Positions 8,877-16,797 of a stretch of 64,000 bases of DNA are shown in pieces. A program made the translations under genes and the position numbers. This DNA is from Calothrix sp. NIES-2098 (lineage in GTDB: Bacteria; Cyanobacteriota; Cyanobacteriia; Cyanobacteriales; Nostocaceae), in NCBI GenBank assembly GCA_002368175.1, contig AP018172.1, positions 7,505,001 through 7,569,000 on the forward strand. The letters are read 5' to 3'. Below the pieces are notes generated by a model. The model saw only the letters and a program-made list of their open reading frames with translations, did not search any database and was not told the origin of the DNA. How positions within the stretch are numbered: the stretch's first letter is position 1; every line of letters starts with the position of its first letter.

Positions 8877-8965
8877 ATACCAATTCAAAATTCACAATCA
8901 GTATTACTAGATTCTCAAAGAGTTTCTGAGTTTAGAACTATTGCTGAATTTTGTAGAATTGGTAT
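8877..8965. repeat. Imperfect inverted repeat inside the cpc3 operon
   Basis: Left arm ATACCAATTC+AAAATTCA (8877-8894) pairs with the right arm at 8945-8965 (ends in GAATTGGTAT), with a 3-base bulge. It is 89 bases long, in the cpcA3-cpcH3 gap. It could be a MITE-like element or an RNA stem that protects or attenuates the cpcBA message. The rest of the 8805-9325 gap holds no gene that I can support. Confidence 0.55.
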
Positions 8966-9325
8966 AAATTCCTGAATGCTAACCTGTTAATAAATCTTTT
9001 TCATCATTAAGAAAAAGCCTTGCGTAATAAGATGAGAAGTTATATACGCAGACAGCACAAGTATTTGAGTCAGATAAAATTGACTGCTAACACATTATGA
9101 AGTCAGTGTTTAAAACTTCCCAAGCTTACTACACAAATGCTTGACGCTTTTGCAATTTTGCAACGTTTTACGGCTGCAAACTTAACATTCAGTTTTTGCA
9201 GAACAGGATTACATACTGCCAAAAATCATCCGGTAATATCATTCAGCGACATTGCACAATTACCAAATTATTTTTACCCTTGTTCCACAAAACTGAAAAG
9301 CTTTTTGGAACTCAACCGAGCTTTA

Positions 9326-9817
9326 CTAGCTCAGAGCATTGATGATGTAATCAATGTAGGAGTTAGCTTCAACAGCAGGATCTCCTGTTAAACCATGATT
9401 AGCTTTGATATATTTGAGAGCTTCAATGTACCAGCTAGGAGATAATTCAAAGGTACGGTTAATCTCTGCCAAACCACCAATCAAATAATCATCGATTGGG
9501 CCTGTACCACCCACAACTAAAGCGTAAGTAACAATCCGTAGGTAATAGCCGATATCACGAACGCACTTGTCTTTACCAGTTTGAGTAGAAGCGTAGTTGG
9601 GGCCTTGAGTGTTGGTGGTGTAGGGGAACTTCTGGTACACAGCATTAGCAGCACCTTCCGCAAGACTAGAAGCTTTTTTAGAGAGTGTTTTTGCTGCTTC
9701 TAAGCTGACAGATGCTTGGCGGAAACGACCAAATGCAACTTGGAGTTCAGTGCTGCTTAAGAAACGACCTTGGGAATCGGCAGCTACAACTGCTTCGGTT
9801 AAGGGTGTTTTAGTCAT
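9326..9817 (-). CDS. cpcA3: C-phycocyanin alpha subunit, sulfur-poor isoform
   Basis: 163 residues. One Cys only, the bilin-binding Cys85 (KDKCVRD), and one Met only, the initiator. Relative to CpcA1 at 4276-4764, the internal Met94 is Ile (YLRIVTY) and Cys98 is Ala. Everything else is a normal CpcA, ending in the family C-terminus INALS. AGGAG lies upstream of the ATG. It follows cpcB3 after 121 bases. It likely uses the CpcE/F lyase encoded on the other strand, since this operon has none. Confidence 0.96.
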   Translation of the reverse strand: MTKTPLTEAVVAADSQGRFLSSTELQVAFGRFRQASVSLEAAKTLSKKASSLAEGAANAVYQKFPYTTNTQGPNYASTQTGKDKCVRDIGYYLRIVTYALVVGGTGPIDDYLIGGLAEINRTFELSPSWYIEALKYIKANHGLTGDPAVEANSYIDYIINALS

Positions 9818-9938
9818 TGAAGAATTTTCTCCTAATTGCTTTTACAAAAAATTGGTTGAATAGACTTCTTGCAAAAATTGATTTTTTAACTCAATTTTGC
9901 TTCTCTGCAAGAGGTCTAAGAGAATGTATTGTGATAGT

Positions 9939-10460
9939 TTAGGCAACGGCTGCGGCTGCGCGATCGAAATAAGATGAGACTTCTGCAATTAGACTGCTGC
10001 AATCACCACGAGTAATACCGTTGGGGTCATTAGCAATAGCAACTGAGGCTTCTTTCAGCTTTTGAATACCAACTGCAACGGAAGCGCCAGGAGTACCTAA
10101 GGCTAAATAGGTTTCCCGTAATCCATTCAGAGCGCGATCGTCTAGAACGCTAGCATCTCCAGCAAAAATCGCGTAGGTGACATAGCGAAGGATGATTTCC
10201 AAATCTCGCACACAAGCCGCAGCACGACGGTTTGTGTAAGCATTTCCACCAGGTGCAATTAGTTGAGGTTGTTCAGCAAACAGCGAACGAGCCGCATTAG
10301 CAACAATGGAAGACGCATTGCTAGAAATCCGGTTAACAACATCAACGCGCTTGTTACCTTCTTTGACTAAATTGATCAGAGCATCTAACTGACCATCACT
10401 GAGGTATTCTCCTCTGGCGTCAGCTTGGGAAACAACCTTAGAAAAAGCATCCTGCACCAT
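9939..10460 (-). CDS. cpcB3: C-phycocyanin beta subunit, sulfur-poor isoform
   Basis: 173 residues. Both bilin-binding cysteines remain (AAACVRD, Cys83; RGDCSS, Cys154) but the third family cysteine is Ala (DDRALNG). All six internal methionines of CpcB1 are replaced: for example RRMAACLRDME reads RRAAACVRDLE, and QKMKDA reads QKLKEA. AGGAGA precedes the ATG. First gene of a five-gene operon cpcB-A-H-I-D. The pattern matches phycocyanin 3 of Calothrix PCC 7601, made during sulfur limitation. The regulation here is inferred from that similarity. Confidence 0.96.
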   Translation of the reverse strand: MVQDAFSKVVSQADARGEYLSDGQLDALINLVKEGNKRVDVVNRISSNASSIVANAARSLFAEQPQLIAPGGNAYTNRRAAACVRDLEIILRYVTYAIFAGDASVLDDRALNGLRETYLALGTPGASVAVGIQKLKEASVAIANDPNGITRGDCSSLIAEVSSYFDRAAAAVA

Positions 10461-11284
10461 AGTGTGACTCTCCTAAATTTTGATTAATTCAGAATTATTG
10501 ATGAGGGTTTTAGCGATCAATTGCATAATTAACTTTCACTTTTTATCTTACAGATCCTGATGTCTTAAAAAGTCGAACTTCGATTTTTTTATGACAGCAA
10601 TCTTAGTAAAAAGATCGATCTGGCTTTCTTGTTTTGTGAAAGTTTTTCAATTATCAACAGAAGCAATGAACGCTCAATCAAATAGAGTATTCATTTGCTT
10701 TGTTTTACTTTAAACCCTTACAAATTATTTTTATAATGCTTGATATCTATTTTTTATTAAGAAATGTTTAGGGATTATTCTAATAGGTATAATCATTATT
10801 TCCTATAACAAATTAAGTCTTATTAAACAAATATTTTATTTAAAAAATGAAAATATATTCTCAGCAGTAAATACCTTAAATCCTTATACAGCAATGCTTT
10901 TGGTGAAAATTTATATGTTTTTTGTGAAAAAATATTAAATAAAATTAGTTTGCTTTTACAATTCCAAAATATCGTCAAAGGTTCAATCTTTTATGAGAGA
11001 ACAAGATTTGATTGAAAAAAATGTGTTGATAAACACATAAACAATAAAAATAAGGAAATCACCATCACATTTTTTACTAAAATATTTACAAAACGTAATC
11101 AAAAATCTCTGGTTTCTTAAAATTATGTTGGTGGTGTATTAGTCCGTAGCCAATTTCCCCTTGTGAAGAGGGGTTTAGCCGGACATTGTGATGGAGATTG
11201 GAGGGAGGCAAGCCAGATAAAGGGAAGCAAAATACAAGTAACGAACCGTTATAATTGAGCGCAGTAGATTCTGTAGGAAGGCAA
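10461..11284. promoter_or_regulatory. Long AT-rich region upstream of the cpc3 operon
   Basis: About 820 bases, strongly AT-rich, without a supported gene until the SnoaL-like ORF. It must contain the cpcB3 promoter. Two palindromes stand out: an 11-bp-arm one at 10567-10589 and AGATCGATCT at 10612-10621. I cannot place a standard -35/-10 pair. Confidence 0.5.
10567..10589. promoter_or_regulatory. Palindrome upstream of cpcB3, candidate operator
   Basis: AAAAAGTCGAA (10567-10577) and TTCGATTTTTT (10579-10589) are inverted repeats with one mismatch around a single central base, about 107-129 bases before the cpcB3 start codon. It could be a regulator-binding site for sulfur-responsive control or an element in the leader RNA. 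No known consensus is claimed. Confidence 0.4.
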
Positions 11285-11671
11285 ATGGAGGGTACAAAAC
11301 TTCAGACTGCCCAGCAAGCATTTGACTACCTTGCGCAAGGATGGGCAACAGGAAATTTTCAACCTTTCATTGATATGCTTGCGGATGAGGTAATATTCTG
11401 GCTGCCGGTGGGCAAACAGCGAGACAAATCCTCTGAATATGAGGATAAACAGCAGATTATTGCCAGACTAGGAACGCGTGCGGAGAGAGGCGATCGCCTC
11501 AAGTTCAGCCCACCCGATCGAGTCAGTAGTAACGACATCACAGTTACATTTGAGTTTGAAAGTCAGGGAAACATTCGCAACCAGCCTTTTCAAGGTCGGA
11601 ATGCTATTTCCTTTGATATTAAAGGTGACAAAATTTCTGGTATCCGAGAGTATCTGGGCGACATAGATTGA
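11285..11671 (+). CDS. SnoaL/NTF2-like small protein
   Basis: 128 residues from ATG 11285, which has AGGAAGG just upstream (an upstream TTG at 11255 is less likely). The layout fits a SnoaL-like NTF2-fold domain: N-terminal helix (AQQAFDYLAQGWATGNFQPFI), then DMLADEVIFWLPVG, and a final strand FDIKGDKISGIREYLG. Members are small ligand-binding or isomerase-like proteins, often of unknown substrate; I cannot name one. It stands alone between the cpc3 promoter region and a convergent cupin gene. Confidence 0.75.
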   Translation: MEGTKLQTAQQAFDYLAQGWATGNFQPFIDMLADEVIFWLPVGKQRDKSSEYEDKQQIIARLGTRAERGDRLKFSPPDRVSSNDITVTFEFESQGNIRNQPFQGRNAISFDIKGDKISGIREYLGDID

Positions 11672-11755
11672 GTAACATCGGTATACTTGTCTGCCCAAGA
11701 TGATAGAAAAGCTTTGCCTGTTGGCCGCTCGATCTAAGGCAAATGTTGAAAGTCC

Positions 11756-12232
11756 CTAAATCTGCTGCTTGCCAACCCAACTAACTTGCTTGCGAACACC
11801 AAAGCCATCTTGAATGGTGTGGTCTTGATAAGAACCAACTCGCGACTGAATTACAATAAAGCACAAATCCTCTGTATCTGAGGTATTTCGCAGACATCTT
11901 TCTCCCTCAGGATCTACTCGCACAACGGTTCCTTCACCTATAGGAAATACACAATCATCGACTTGAAACTCACCTTTCCCCCGAATAAAGAGGTAAATTT
12001 CTTCATTTAAGCGATGCTTGTGATAAAAAGGCATCGATATCTTGGGGGGTAGGTTGTTTAACGAAATCTCGGCACTTGAGAGATTGAGAATCTGCTTGAG
12101 AAATACTTTACCCTCTAACTTGATAGCGGCTTCTGGAGTCTCAAAAGTAAACTGCCGTAATTCAGAAAATAAACCCAAATCAGTCACAGCAAAGTTTTGT
12201 CCAGTTCTAGCACCGGGTAGGGCTTGAGCCAT
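11756..12232 (-). CDS. Cupin-domain protein
   Basis: 158 residues with a single cupin: motif 1 PFYHKHRLNEEIYLFIRGKGEF supplies H-x-H and E, and motif 2 is ERCLRNTSDTEDLCFIVIQ, in which the usual His is replaced (CLRN), so metal binding may be altered. No signal peptide. Divergent from the HxlR regulator gene at 12326, with two palindromes between them, so it is probably the regulator's target. Substrate unknown. Confidence 0.82.
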   Translation of the reverse strand: MAQALPGARTGQNFAVTDLGLFSELRQFTFETPEAAIKLEGKVFLKQILNLSSAEISLNNLPPKISMPFYHKHRLNEEIYLFIRGKGEFQVDDCVFPIGEGTVVRVDPEGERCLRNTSDTEDLCFIVIQSRVGSYQDHTIQDGFGVRKQVSWVGKQQI

Positions 12233-12252
12233 TGTAACCTCATTTATTTTTA

Positions 12253-12302
12253 ACTTGCATTTTGCAAGCTAATATAGCAGGTGTTACTTGTAAAATGCAA
12301 GT
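12253..12302. promoter_or_regulatory. Two operator-like palindromes between cupin and HxlR genes
   Basis: ACTTGCATTTTGCAAGCT (12253-12270) and ACTTGTAAAATGCAAGT (12286-12302) share the plan ACTTG-N6/7-CAAG. Starts are 33 bases apart, about three helical turns, so one protein face could bind both. They lie in the 93-base divergent promoter region and are the natural sites for the HxlR protein. Confidence 0.7.
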
Positions 12303-12325
12303 AAGCTGTAAATGTAGTTTTTCCA

Positions 12326-12679
12326 ATGTCTCAATCTCGCCGTTCACCCTGCCCAATTGCTTGTTCGCTTGATTTAATCGGCGATCGCTGGACACTTCTG
12401 GTTATTCGAGACATGATGTTTTTTGGAAAACAACGCTTTGAAGAGTTTTTAGAGTCTCCAGAAGGAATTTCAACCAATATTTTGACCAATCGCCTGAAGT
12501 TTCTGGAAGAGGCTGGCTTGTTGGAGAAACAACCATATAGCAACCATCCTCGGAGAATGAACTACCAATTAACAGAGCGAGGAAGAAGTCTTCGCCCCGT
12601 ACTCAAAGCCATGATTGCTTGGGGACTTAAGAATATTCCGGAAACAATGATTCCCGATGATGAGCAGTCCCGGATTTGA
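12326..12679 (+). CDS. HxlR family winged-helix transcriptional regulator
   Basis: 117 residues. The HxlR (DUF24) signature is clear: CPIACSLDLIGDRWTLLVIRD at the N-terminus, then the recognition region RFEEFLESPEGISTNILTNRLKFLEEAGLLEK and the wing RRMNYQLTERGRSL. The Cys residues near position 9-13 are where redox- or electrophile-sensing members react; sensing here is inference. It is divergent from the cupin gene and likely autoregulates through the palindromes between them. Confidence 0.92.
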   Translation: MSQSRRSPCPIACSLDLIGDRWTLLVIRDMMFFGKQRFEEFLESPEGISTNILTNRLKFLEEAGLLEKQPYSNHPRRMNYQLTERGRSLRPVLKAMIAWGLKNIPETMIPDDEQSRI

Positions 12680-13100
12680 ATTACGCCTATGTCCTGAAGA
12701 TGCGATCGCATTTATTTTGGCTTTTGGCTGCTGTTCATTAATAGTCACTGTCAGCCACACACATTCCCTTACATTTGATGCCGTTGGTAGCTGTGCGCAG
12801 ACAATGAGAACAGAGAATTTTTTCTGCTTCTGGAGCAGTATTTGTGCTGGTGCTTGCTTGTGTTTGGTCTTTGTCGGTTTGGCAGTTCACGGCGATCGGG
12901 GTAACGGAAGTTTTTTGTGGTTTATTTCTACATTTTACAAATCACAGAGATTTCCTCTCACCTGTCCGTTTTGAACACTGCCTCATAGCGACACGGAATG
13001 AAATATTGAGATCGGATTGAAAATGAGGATTGCTCTTGCAGTTCTATAATTGATCGGGTATGGGTTTCTCAACTTTTTGTTTGGAGTTAGCTTTTAGTTT
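12680..13100. other. Intergenic region without a supported gene
   Basis: About 420 bases between the HxlR gene and the CpcS-type lyase gene. A short open frame crosses it but has no ribosome site or family match. GGAG at 13083 may serve the downstream start. Confidence 0.4.
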
Positions 13101-13715
13101 ATGGATGCAATGGAGTTTTTTGAACTAAGTAGTGGTAGATGGCGATCGCAACGCACAACACACCACCTGGCCTTCAAGCGCTCTGAAGCCGGAGAATCGG
13201 ATATTCAGGTTCAAGCCCTTGCTGCAGATAATCCTCAAGTAATTGAAATCTGCCAACTCCATCAGGTAGACCCCAAGTTGGCTATCGGTGGTGCTTTTGT
13301 CTCTTGGCAAGGCGCAATGGGATGGGATAGAGAAGAGGAAAACCATGAAGGTTCGACAGTCTTCTCCCTGGTTCCCGATGCCGATAACCCCCGCCAAGGA
13401 TCGCTGCTGCGAGAAAGAGGTTATGCCGAAGTTGTACCGGTGGCTGGACGCTATCACATGGATGATGAAAACGCCTTAGTCCTGACGACCGAGTATGAAA
13501 CCATGAGTTCGATTGAGAGATTCTGGTTTGTCAGTCCTGGTATTCGGATGCGAACAAGTACAGTCAAACGGTTCGGTGGTTTTAGCACTGCTACCTTCTG
13601 TACTGAATTCCGGATTGCAGACGCTTCAGATGAAGCTAACCTGTCAAATCTGACTCCTAACCAGATTCAAAATGCGGCTAAATCCACAAAATACTTCTCC
13701 TTCTTTGGCTGGTAA
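13101..13715 (+). CDS. cpcS: Phycobiliprotein chromophore lyase, CpcS/CpeS family
   Basis: 204 residues. The N-terminus (MEFFELSSGRWRSQRTTHH) and the later YRERGYAEV-like, RTSTVKRFGGFSTATFC segments match the CpcS/CpeS lipocalin-fold lyases. S-type lyases attach phycocyanobilin to Cys82 of CpcB and Cys84-equivalents of allophycocyanins. Start is ATG 13101; ATG 13110 is possible. Its 3' end overlaps the next ORF by 44 bases, so the two are probably co-transcribed. Which subfamily (CpcS, CpcU, CpeS) it belongs to needs a phylogeny. It sits 2.6 kb from the cpc3 operon and complements CpcE/F. Confidence 0.85.
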   Translation: MDAMEFFELSSGRWRSQRTTHHLAFKRSEAGESDIQVQALAADNPQVIEICQLHQVDPKLAIGGAFVSWQGAMGWDREEENHEGSTVFSLVPDADNPRQGSLLRERGYAEVVPVAGRYHMDDENALVLTTEYETMSSIERFWFVSPGIRMRTSTVKRFGGFSTATFCTEFRIADASDEANLSNLTPNQIQNAAKSTKYFSFFGW

Positions 13716-14262
13716 ATTAATCGTCACTACTAGTACCGATCCATTGACACGAGGGCTAGACTACCTCTATGGAGTTCGCAGTCTAGCTCTCGATCCAGAG
13801 ATGATTGATATAGTTTATGACTTAGAAAACCGTAAATCCCTCTGTGTCTGGATCAGCGAGCATATTGATGGGGTGAACAGACAACTGGAAAACTATCTCC
13901 AGGCTTGTCACGATTGTTTTCATCCTTGGGAGCAACCTGCAATTCAAATTTATGCGGCTCCCTTAGCTCAGTCCTTTGGGATTGATGCTCTGTGCAATCT
14001 TCAAACAAATCCAATTACCATTTTGATTGATGTCGGACGAGTAGTGCCGACAGATTGGCTGCTATTAGTTGTCCACGAATATGCCCATGCTCATGCGGGT
14101 TCGCCAGGACATCACGAAAAATATGCGCGATCGCTCTCTCACCTCTGCCTGGGATTGGGGATTGCACCCCCGGAATTCGGTATGGAATCTCAACTGCGAT
14201 TTTATCCAGATTGCCGTCCCACTCAGAATCCATTGGCGTTTTGGCGAGGAGAGCATTACTAA
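13672..14262 (+). CDS. Uncharacterised protein with HExxH zinc-metallopeptidase-like motif
   Basis: 196 residues from ATG 13672, inside the end of the CpcS-type gene in another frame; the next Met is at codon 44, so a shorter form is possible. Residues 135-139 read HEYAH, preceded by a hydrophobic helix (TDWLLLVV) and followed by SPGHHEKY, which could supply a third ligand: the pattern of gluzincin or SprT-type zinc sites. No signal peptide. I do not recognise a named family. Overlap with the lyase gene suggests translational coupling; whether it acts with phycobiliproteins is unknown. Confidence 0.7.
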   Translation: MRLNPQNTSPSLAGKLIVTTSTDPLTRGLDYLYGVRSLALDPEMIDIVYDLENRKSLCVWISEHIDGVNRQLENYLQACHDCFHPWEQPAIQIYAAPLAQSFGIDALCNLQTNPITILIDVGRVVPTDWLLLVVHEYAHAHAGSPGHHEKYARSLSHLCLGLGIAPPEFGMESQLRFYPDCRPTQNPLAFWRGEHY

Positions 14263-14275
14263 GATTTTTTATTCT

Positions 14276-14731
14276 CTATGAATACTGTTGTGTCCATTTT
14301 TCCCATAACAGATGCACATCATCTGGTTGCCCCTCGTAGTTAAGCATCTGCTCTGAAATCGTCACCCAAGGCTGGGCGCTACGCGTCCAAATGTTACCAA
14401 CTGGACGTAACTTTGTTGTATCATCTAACGTCCCAGCTTTAACGTTGATAGTATCTGGGCTGTAAGTGCGATCGTGAAACAACCGCGTTCCGCAGTCACC
14501 GCAGAATAAATTTTTGACTTCGCGCCCGCTATCAGCTTTGCGAATCCAAGCTTTTGGCTGTCCTTGAGTAATAACCAAAGCATCTCGTGGGACAGTCAAT
14601 GACATACCAAAAGCACTAGAGGATTGTTTTTGACACTCTTTGCAATGGCACAGGTAAAGAGTTAAAGGTTCGGCACGGATTTCATAACGAATCTCCCCGC
14701 ATTGGCAACCCCCAGTATATGGAAGACTCAC
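14276..14731 (-). CDS. GFA family protein (glutathione-dependent formaldehyde-activating-like / CENP-V fold)
   Basis: 151 residues. Zinc-binding cysteines are all present in family positions: GGCQCGEIRYE, CHCKECQKQ and FCGDCGTRLF. This is the GFA/CENP-V domain, which binds structural and catalytic zinc and in some members a glutathione adduct. Most bacterial members have no proven substrate, so the formaldehyde label should be read as a family name. Convergent with the zinc-protein gene, only 13 bases apart. Confidence 0.9.
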   Translation of the reverse strand: MSLPYTGGCQCGEIRYEIRAEPLTLYLCHCKECQKQSSSAFGMSLTVPRDALVITQGQPKAWIRKADSGREVKNLFCGDCGTRLFHDRTYSPDTINVKAGTLDDTTKLRPVGNIWTRSAQPWVTISEQMLNYEGQPDDVHLLWEKWTQQYS

Positions 14732-14929
14732 CAGTTTTCTCTCCTTGAGAACTAGCTATTACTGTATATGGCTAAGATTATCTCAATTTAAAAGCCGTAG
14801 ATGTAATTAATAATTGGTAGATTCTCTACTCCAACAGAGTTTGCAATAACTGTGAGCGATCGCGCCTTTTATTTTTGGGAAGTGTTTGGATTTCCTTGTG
14901 CAAACCCAAGCTAATAGCTGCGATCGCTA

Positions 14930-15475
14930 TCAATCGAAAGAATAGCCAAGAAAAAAAATCTCACTAGGCTGGTTGTCTGCATAGAGGATAATATATCTAG
15001 CTGTACCTCTAGCAATATTGTCCCAAAAAGCATATGCAACATCGGGGTTTGTATTGCCAAAAATAACCGCCTCAATCATTTCATGAGTAGGTTGGTCAGT
15101 ACCAAACAGAGCAAGGATTCCTTGTAGAGGTAGCGGAAAAGCAGTATTGAAAACTTCGCCAAGTATTTCATAGTATTCTTCTCCACCTAGTAACGCCACT
15201 TCAAACTCGTCTTTTGAAAGTGGACATGGTGTATCAGAAACTTTAAGAATATCAAGTATTGAGCGTGTTCCATCAGCTTCGGATGCTTCCAGTGCTGCTT
15301 CAATGGATGGATGTTGAGATCCAGGAGTAGGGGAATTTTCCGTGATGGGAAAATCGAGCAATGGTATTGCAGGATTATAGCGACCTGCTTGAAACTCACG
15401 TTCTCGTAGCATCTGTAATGCTGCATTGAGATCGGACTGATAATCTGTGTAGTACCAGTATGCTTCCGCACCCAT
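14930..15475 (-). CDS. Hypothetical protein, acidic, soluble
   Basis: 181 residues, start MGAEAYWYYTDYQSD. Acidic, rich in Glu and aromatic residues, no signal peptide or membrane segment; a helical N-terminus (LNAALQMLREREFQAGRY) resembles small SUKH- or immunity-type proteins only in general character. I recognise no domain. Intact frame with cyanobacterial codon use. Upstream on the same strand lies the 365-residue membrane protein gene, 62 bases away, so the two may form a pair. Confidence 0.65.
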   Translation of the reverse strand: MGAEAYWYYTDYQSDLNAALQMLREREFQAGRYNPAIPLLDFPITENSPTPGSQHPSIEAALEASEADGTRSILDILKVSDTPCPLSKDEFEVALLGGEEYYEILGEVFNTAFPLPLQGILALFGTDQPTHEMIEAVIFGNTNPDVAYAFWDNIARGTARYIILYADNQPSEIFFLGYSFD

Positions 15476-15537
15476 AAGCTTCTCTTAATATGTATTAAGT
15501 GATTCGGAGATTATCGAAACTTTGCAGCTACTGAATT

Positions 15538-16635
15538 CTATACAAAGGGATTGGGAGGCGGATTTCCATTTAACCGGATGTACTCCTCTTGCAACTCTTG
15601 GAAATAGTCTGCCAAGCATTGCCCTGTTTCACGCCAGTAAAGTTCTTTTTGATGTATGTAATCGTTGCATCCACAGCAAAATGTGTACTCATTGTATAAA
15701 AATGGGTTAATTAAATAGCTACGAATTATTTTTTCTGGCATCCTTGTCGCACCGCCACAATGTGGGTGGATATAAGCTTGCGGAACTATATCAAGCGCTC
15801 CTTGATAACGGCGTTCTGGATGCATAGTAATATGATCTGTCATTTGACCATCTGCTAGAAGTTTGGTGTGCTGTTCTCGGTGCATGGGATAAAGCGGTAG
15901 GAAAATCAGCTTGTGGCAGAATGCACAACGAACAAAAGGTATGGTGTACAGTCCTGGCTTAGTTGTCCTAATATATGCAAGACCTGCTTCCAGGTGTTCC
16001 CATTCCCAATCTGGAATACTCTGCAAGACTCTTTGTATATCAGCTTGATTACCAGTTACACAATCAACAACTATTGGGTGAAAGTTGTCCCAGTAACCTT
16101 TGTTAAGGTTGCCCTCATATAGAGCGACTGTAGCTAACCTTGTACCTACTGGTGGTATTCCGTTCTTCATCCACCTAAGCGGTTGCGGCAGAATTTTGAT
16201 TGCATGATGTGGTTTTTTACCTGTGGTGAGGTCAGTGAATACTGCAATTAGAGGTGGCTTTAATGAAACAACAACACTAGGATTGACACAACCATACAAG
16301 AAGTGTTCGCGGATACGGATTATGAGAAATATAAGTTTTTTAATCAGCCAAAATATTCCAACGCCAAACAAAATATTGAATATAGCAATTCCAAATAATG
16401 CAGATGGCAAAAGATGTAAACTTTTACCTTCACGCAATACTTCAAAAAAAGCAAACCCAAAAACCCAATTGATTAGACAATCGAAAACAACCAGAATGAT
16501 GAGTGGAAGAAAAAATTGAATTGGTTCGCTAGGAAATGAACGAATCCAATAGGAATAATCCACAAGAAGATTTCCTGGGTTAGACGCATAGGTATTGCCA
16601 TCTACCGAAAAAGGACGTTGTGGTTGATTTACCAT
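15538..16635 (-). CDS. Hypothetical membrane protein with Cys/His clusters
   Basis: 365 residues. Two hydrophobic segments near residues 40-62 and 76-105 (FFLPLIILVVFDCLINWVF; LFGIAIFNILFGVGIFWLI), then a large soluble part. The C-terminal third has Cys/His groups that could bind zinc: RCAFCHKLIF with two following His, HPHCGG, and FCCGCNDYIH. The segment GCVNPSVVVSLKPPLIAVF looks conserved but I cannot name a family. It precedes the orphan acidic protein gene. Function unknown. Confidence 0.65.
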   Translation of the reverse strand: MVNQPQRPFSVDGNTYASNPGNLLVDYSYWIRSFPSEPIQFFLPLIILVVFDCLINWVFGFAFFEVLREGKSLHLLPSALFGIAIFNILFGVGIFWLIKKLIFLIIRIREHFLYGCVNPSVVVSLKPPLIAVFTDLTTGKKPHHAIKILPQPLRWMKNGIPPVGTRLATVALYEGNLNKGYWDNFHPIVVDCVTGNQADIQRVLQSIPDWEWEHLEAGLAYIRTTKPGLYTIPFVRCAFCHKLIFLPLYPMHREQHTKLLADGQMTDHITMHPERRYQGALDIVPQAYIHPHCGGATRMPEKIIRSYLINPFLYNEYTFCCGCNDYIHQKELYWRETGQCLADYFQELQEEYIRLNGNPPPNPFV

Positions 16636-16797
16636 TGTTATATTCGGGCACCTAATTATGAGTACGAGATTGAAGGATGTACTTAAATATCTTGCTTAAG
16701 ATTAGATTGCCCTAAATAACATTAAGTTTAACGCCCTAGCTGCACCAAACAGTTGCCATAATCTTAAATACGATCGCTCTCTCTCCCAATTTTCACC

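Noticed and set aside
9137..9391. Plus-strand ORF of 84 residues in the cpcA3-cpcH3 gap
   Set aside because: It overlaps the end of cpcA3 on the opposite strand and has no ribosome site or family resemblance.
12657..12974. Plus-strand ORF of 105 residues after the HxlR gene
   Set aside because: It overlaps the end of the HxlR frame, is Cys- and Phe-rich in a random manner, and has no family match.
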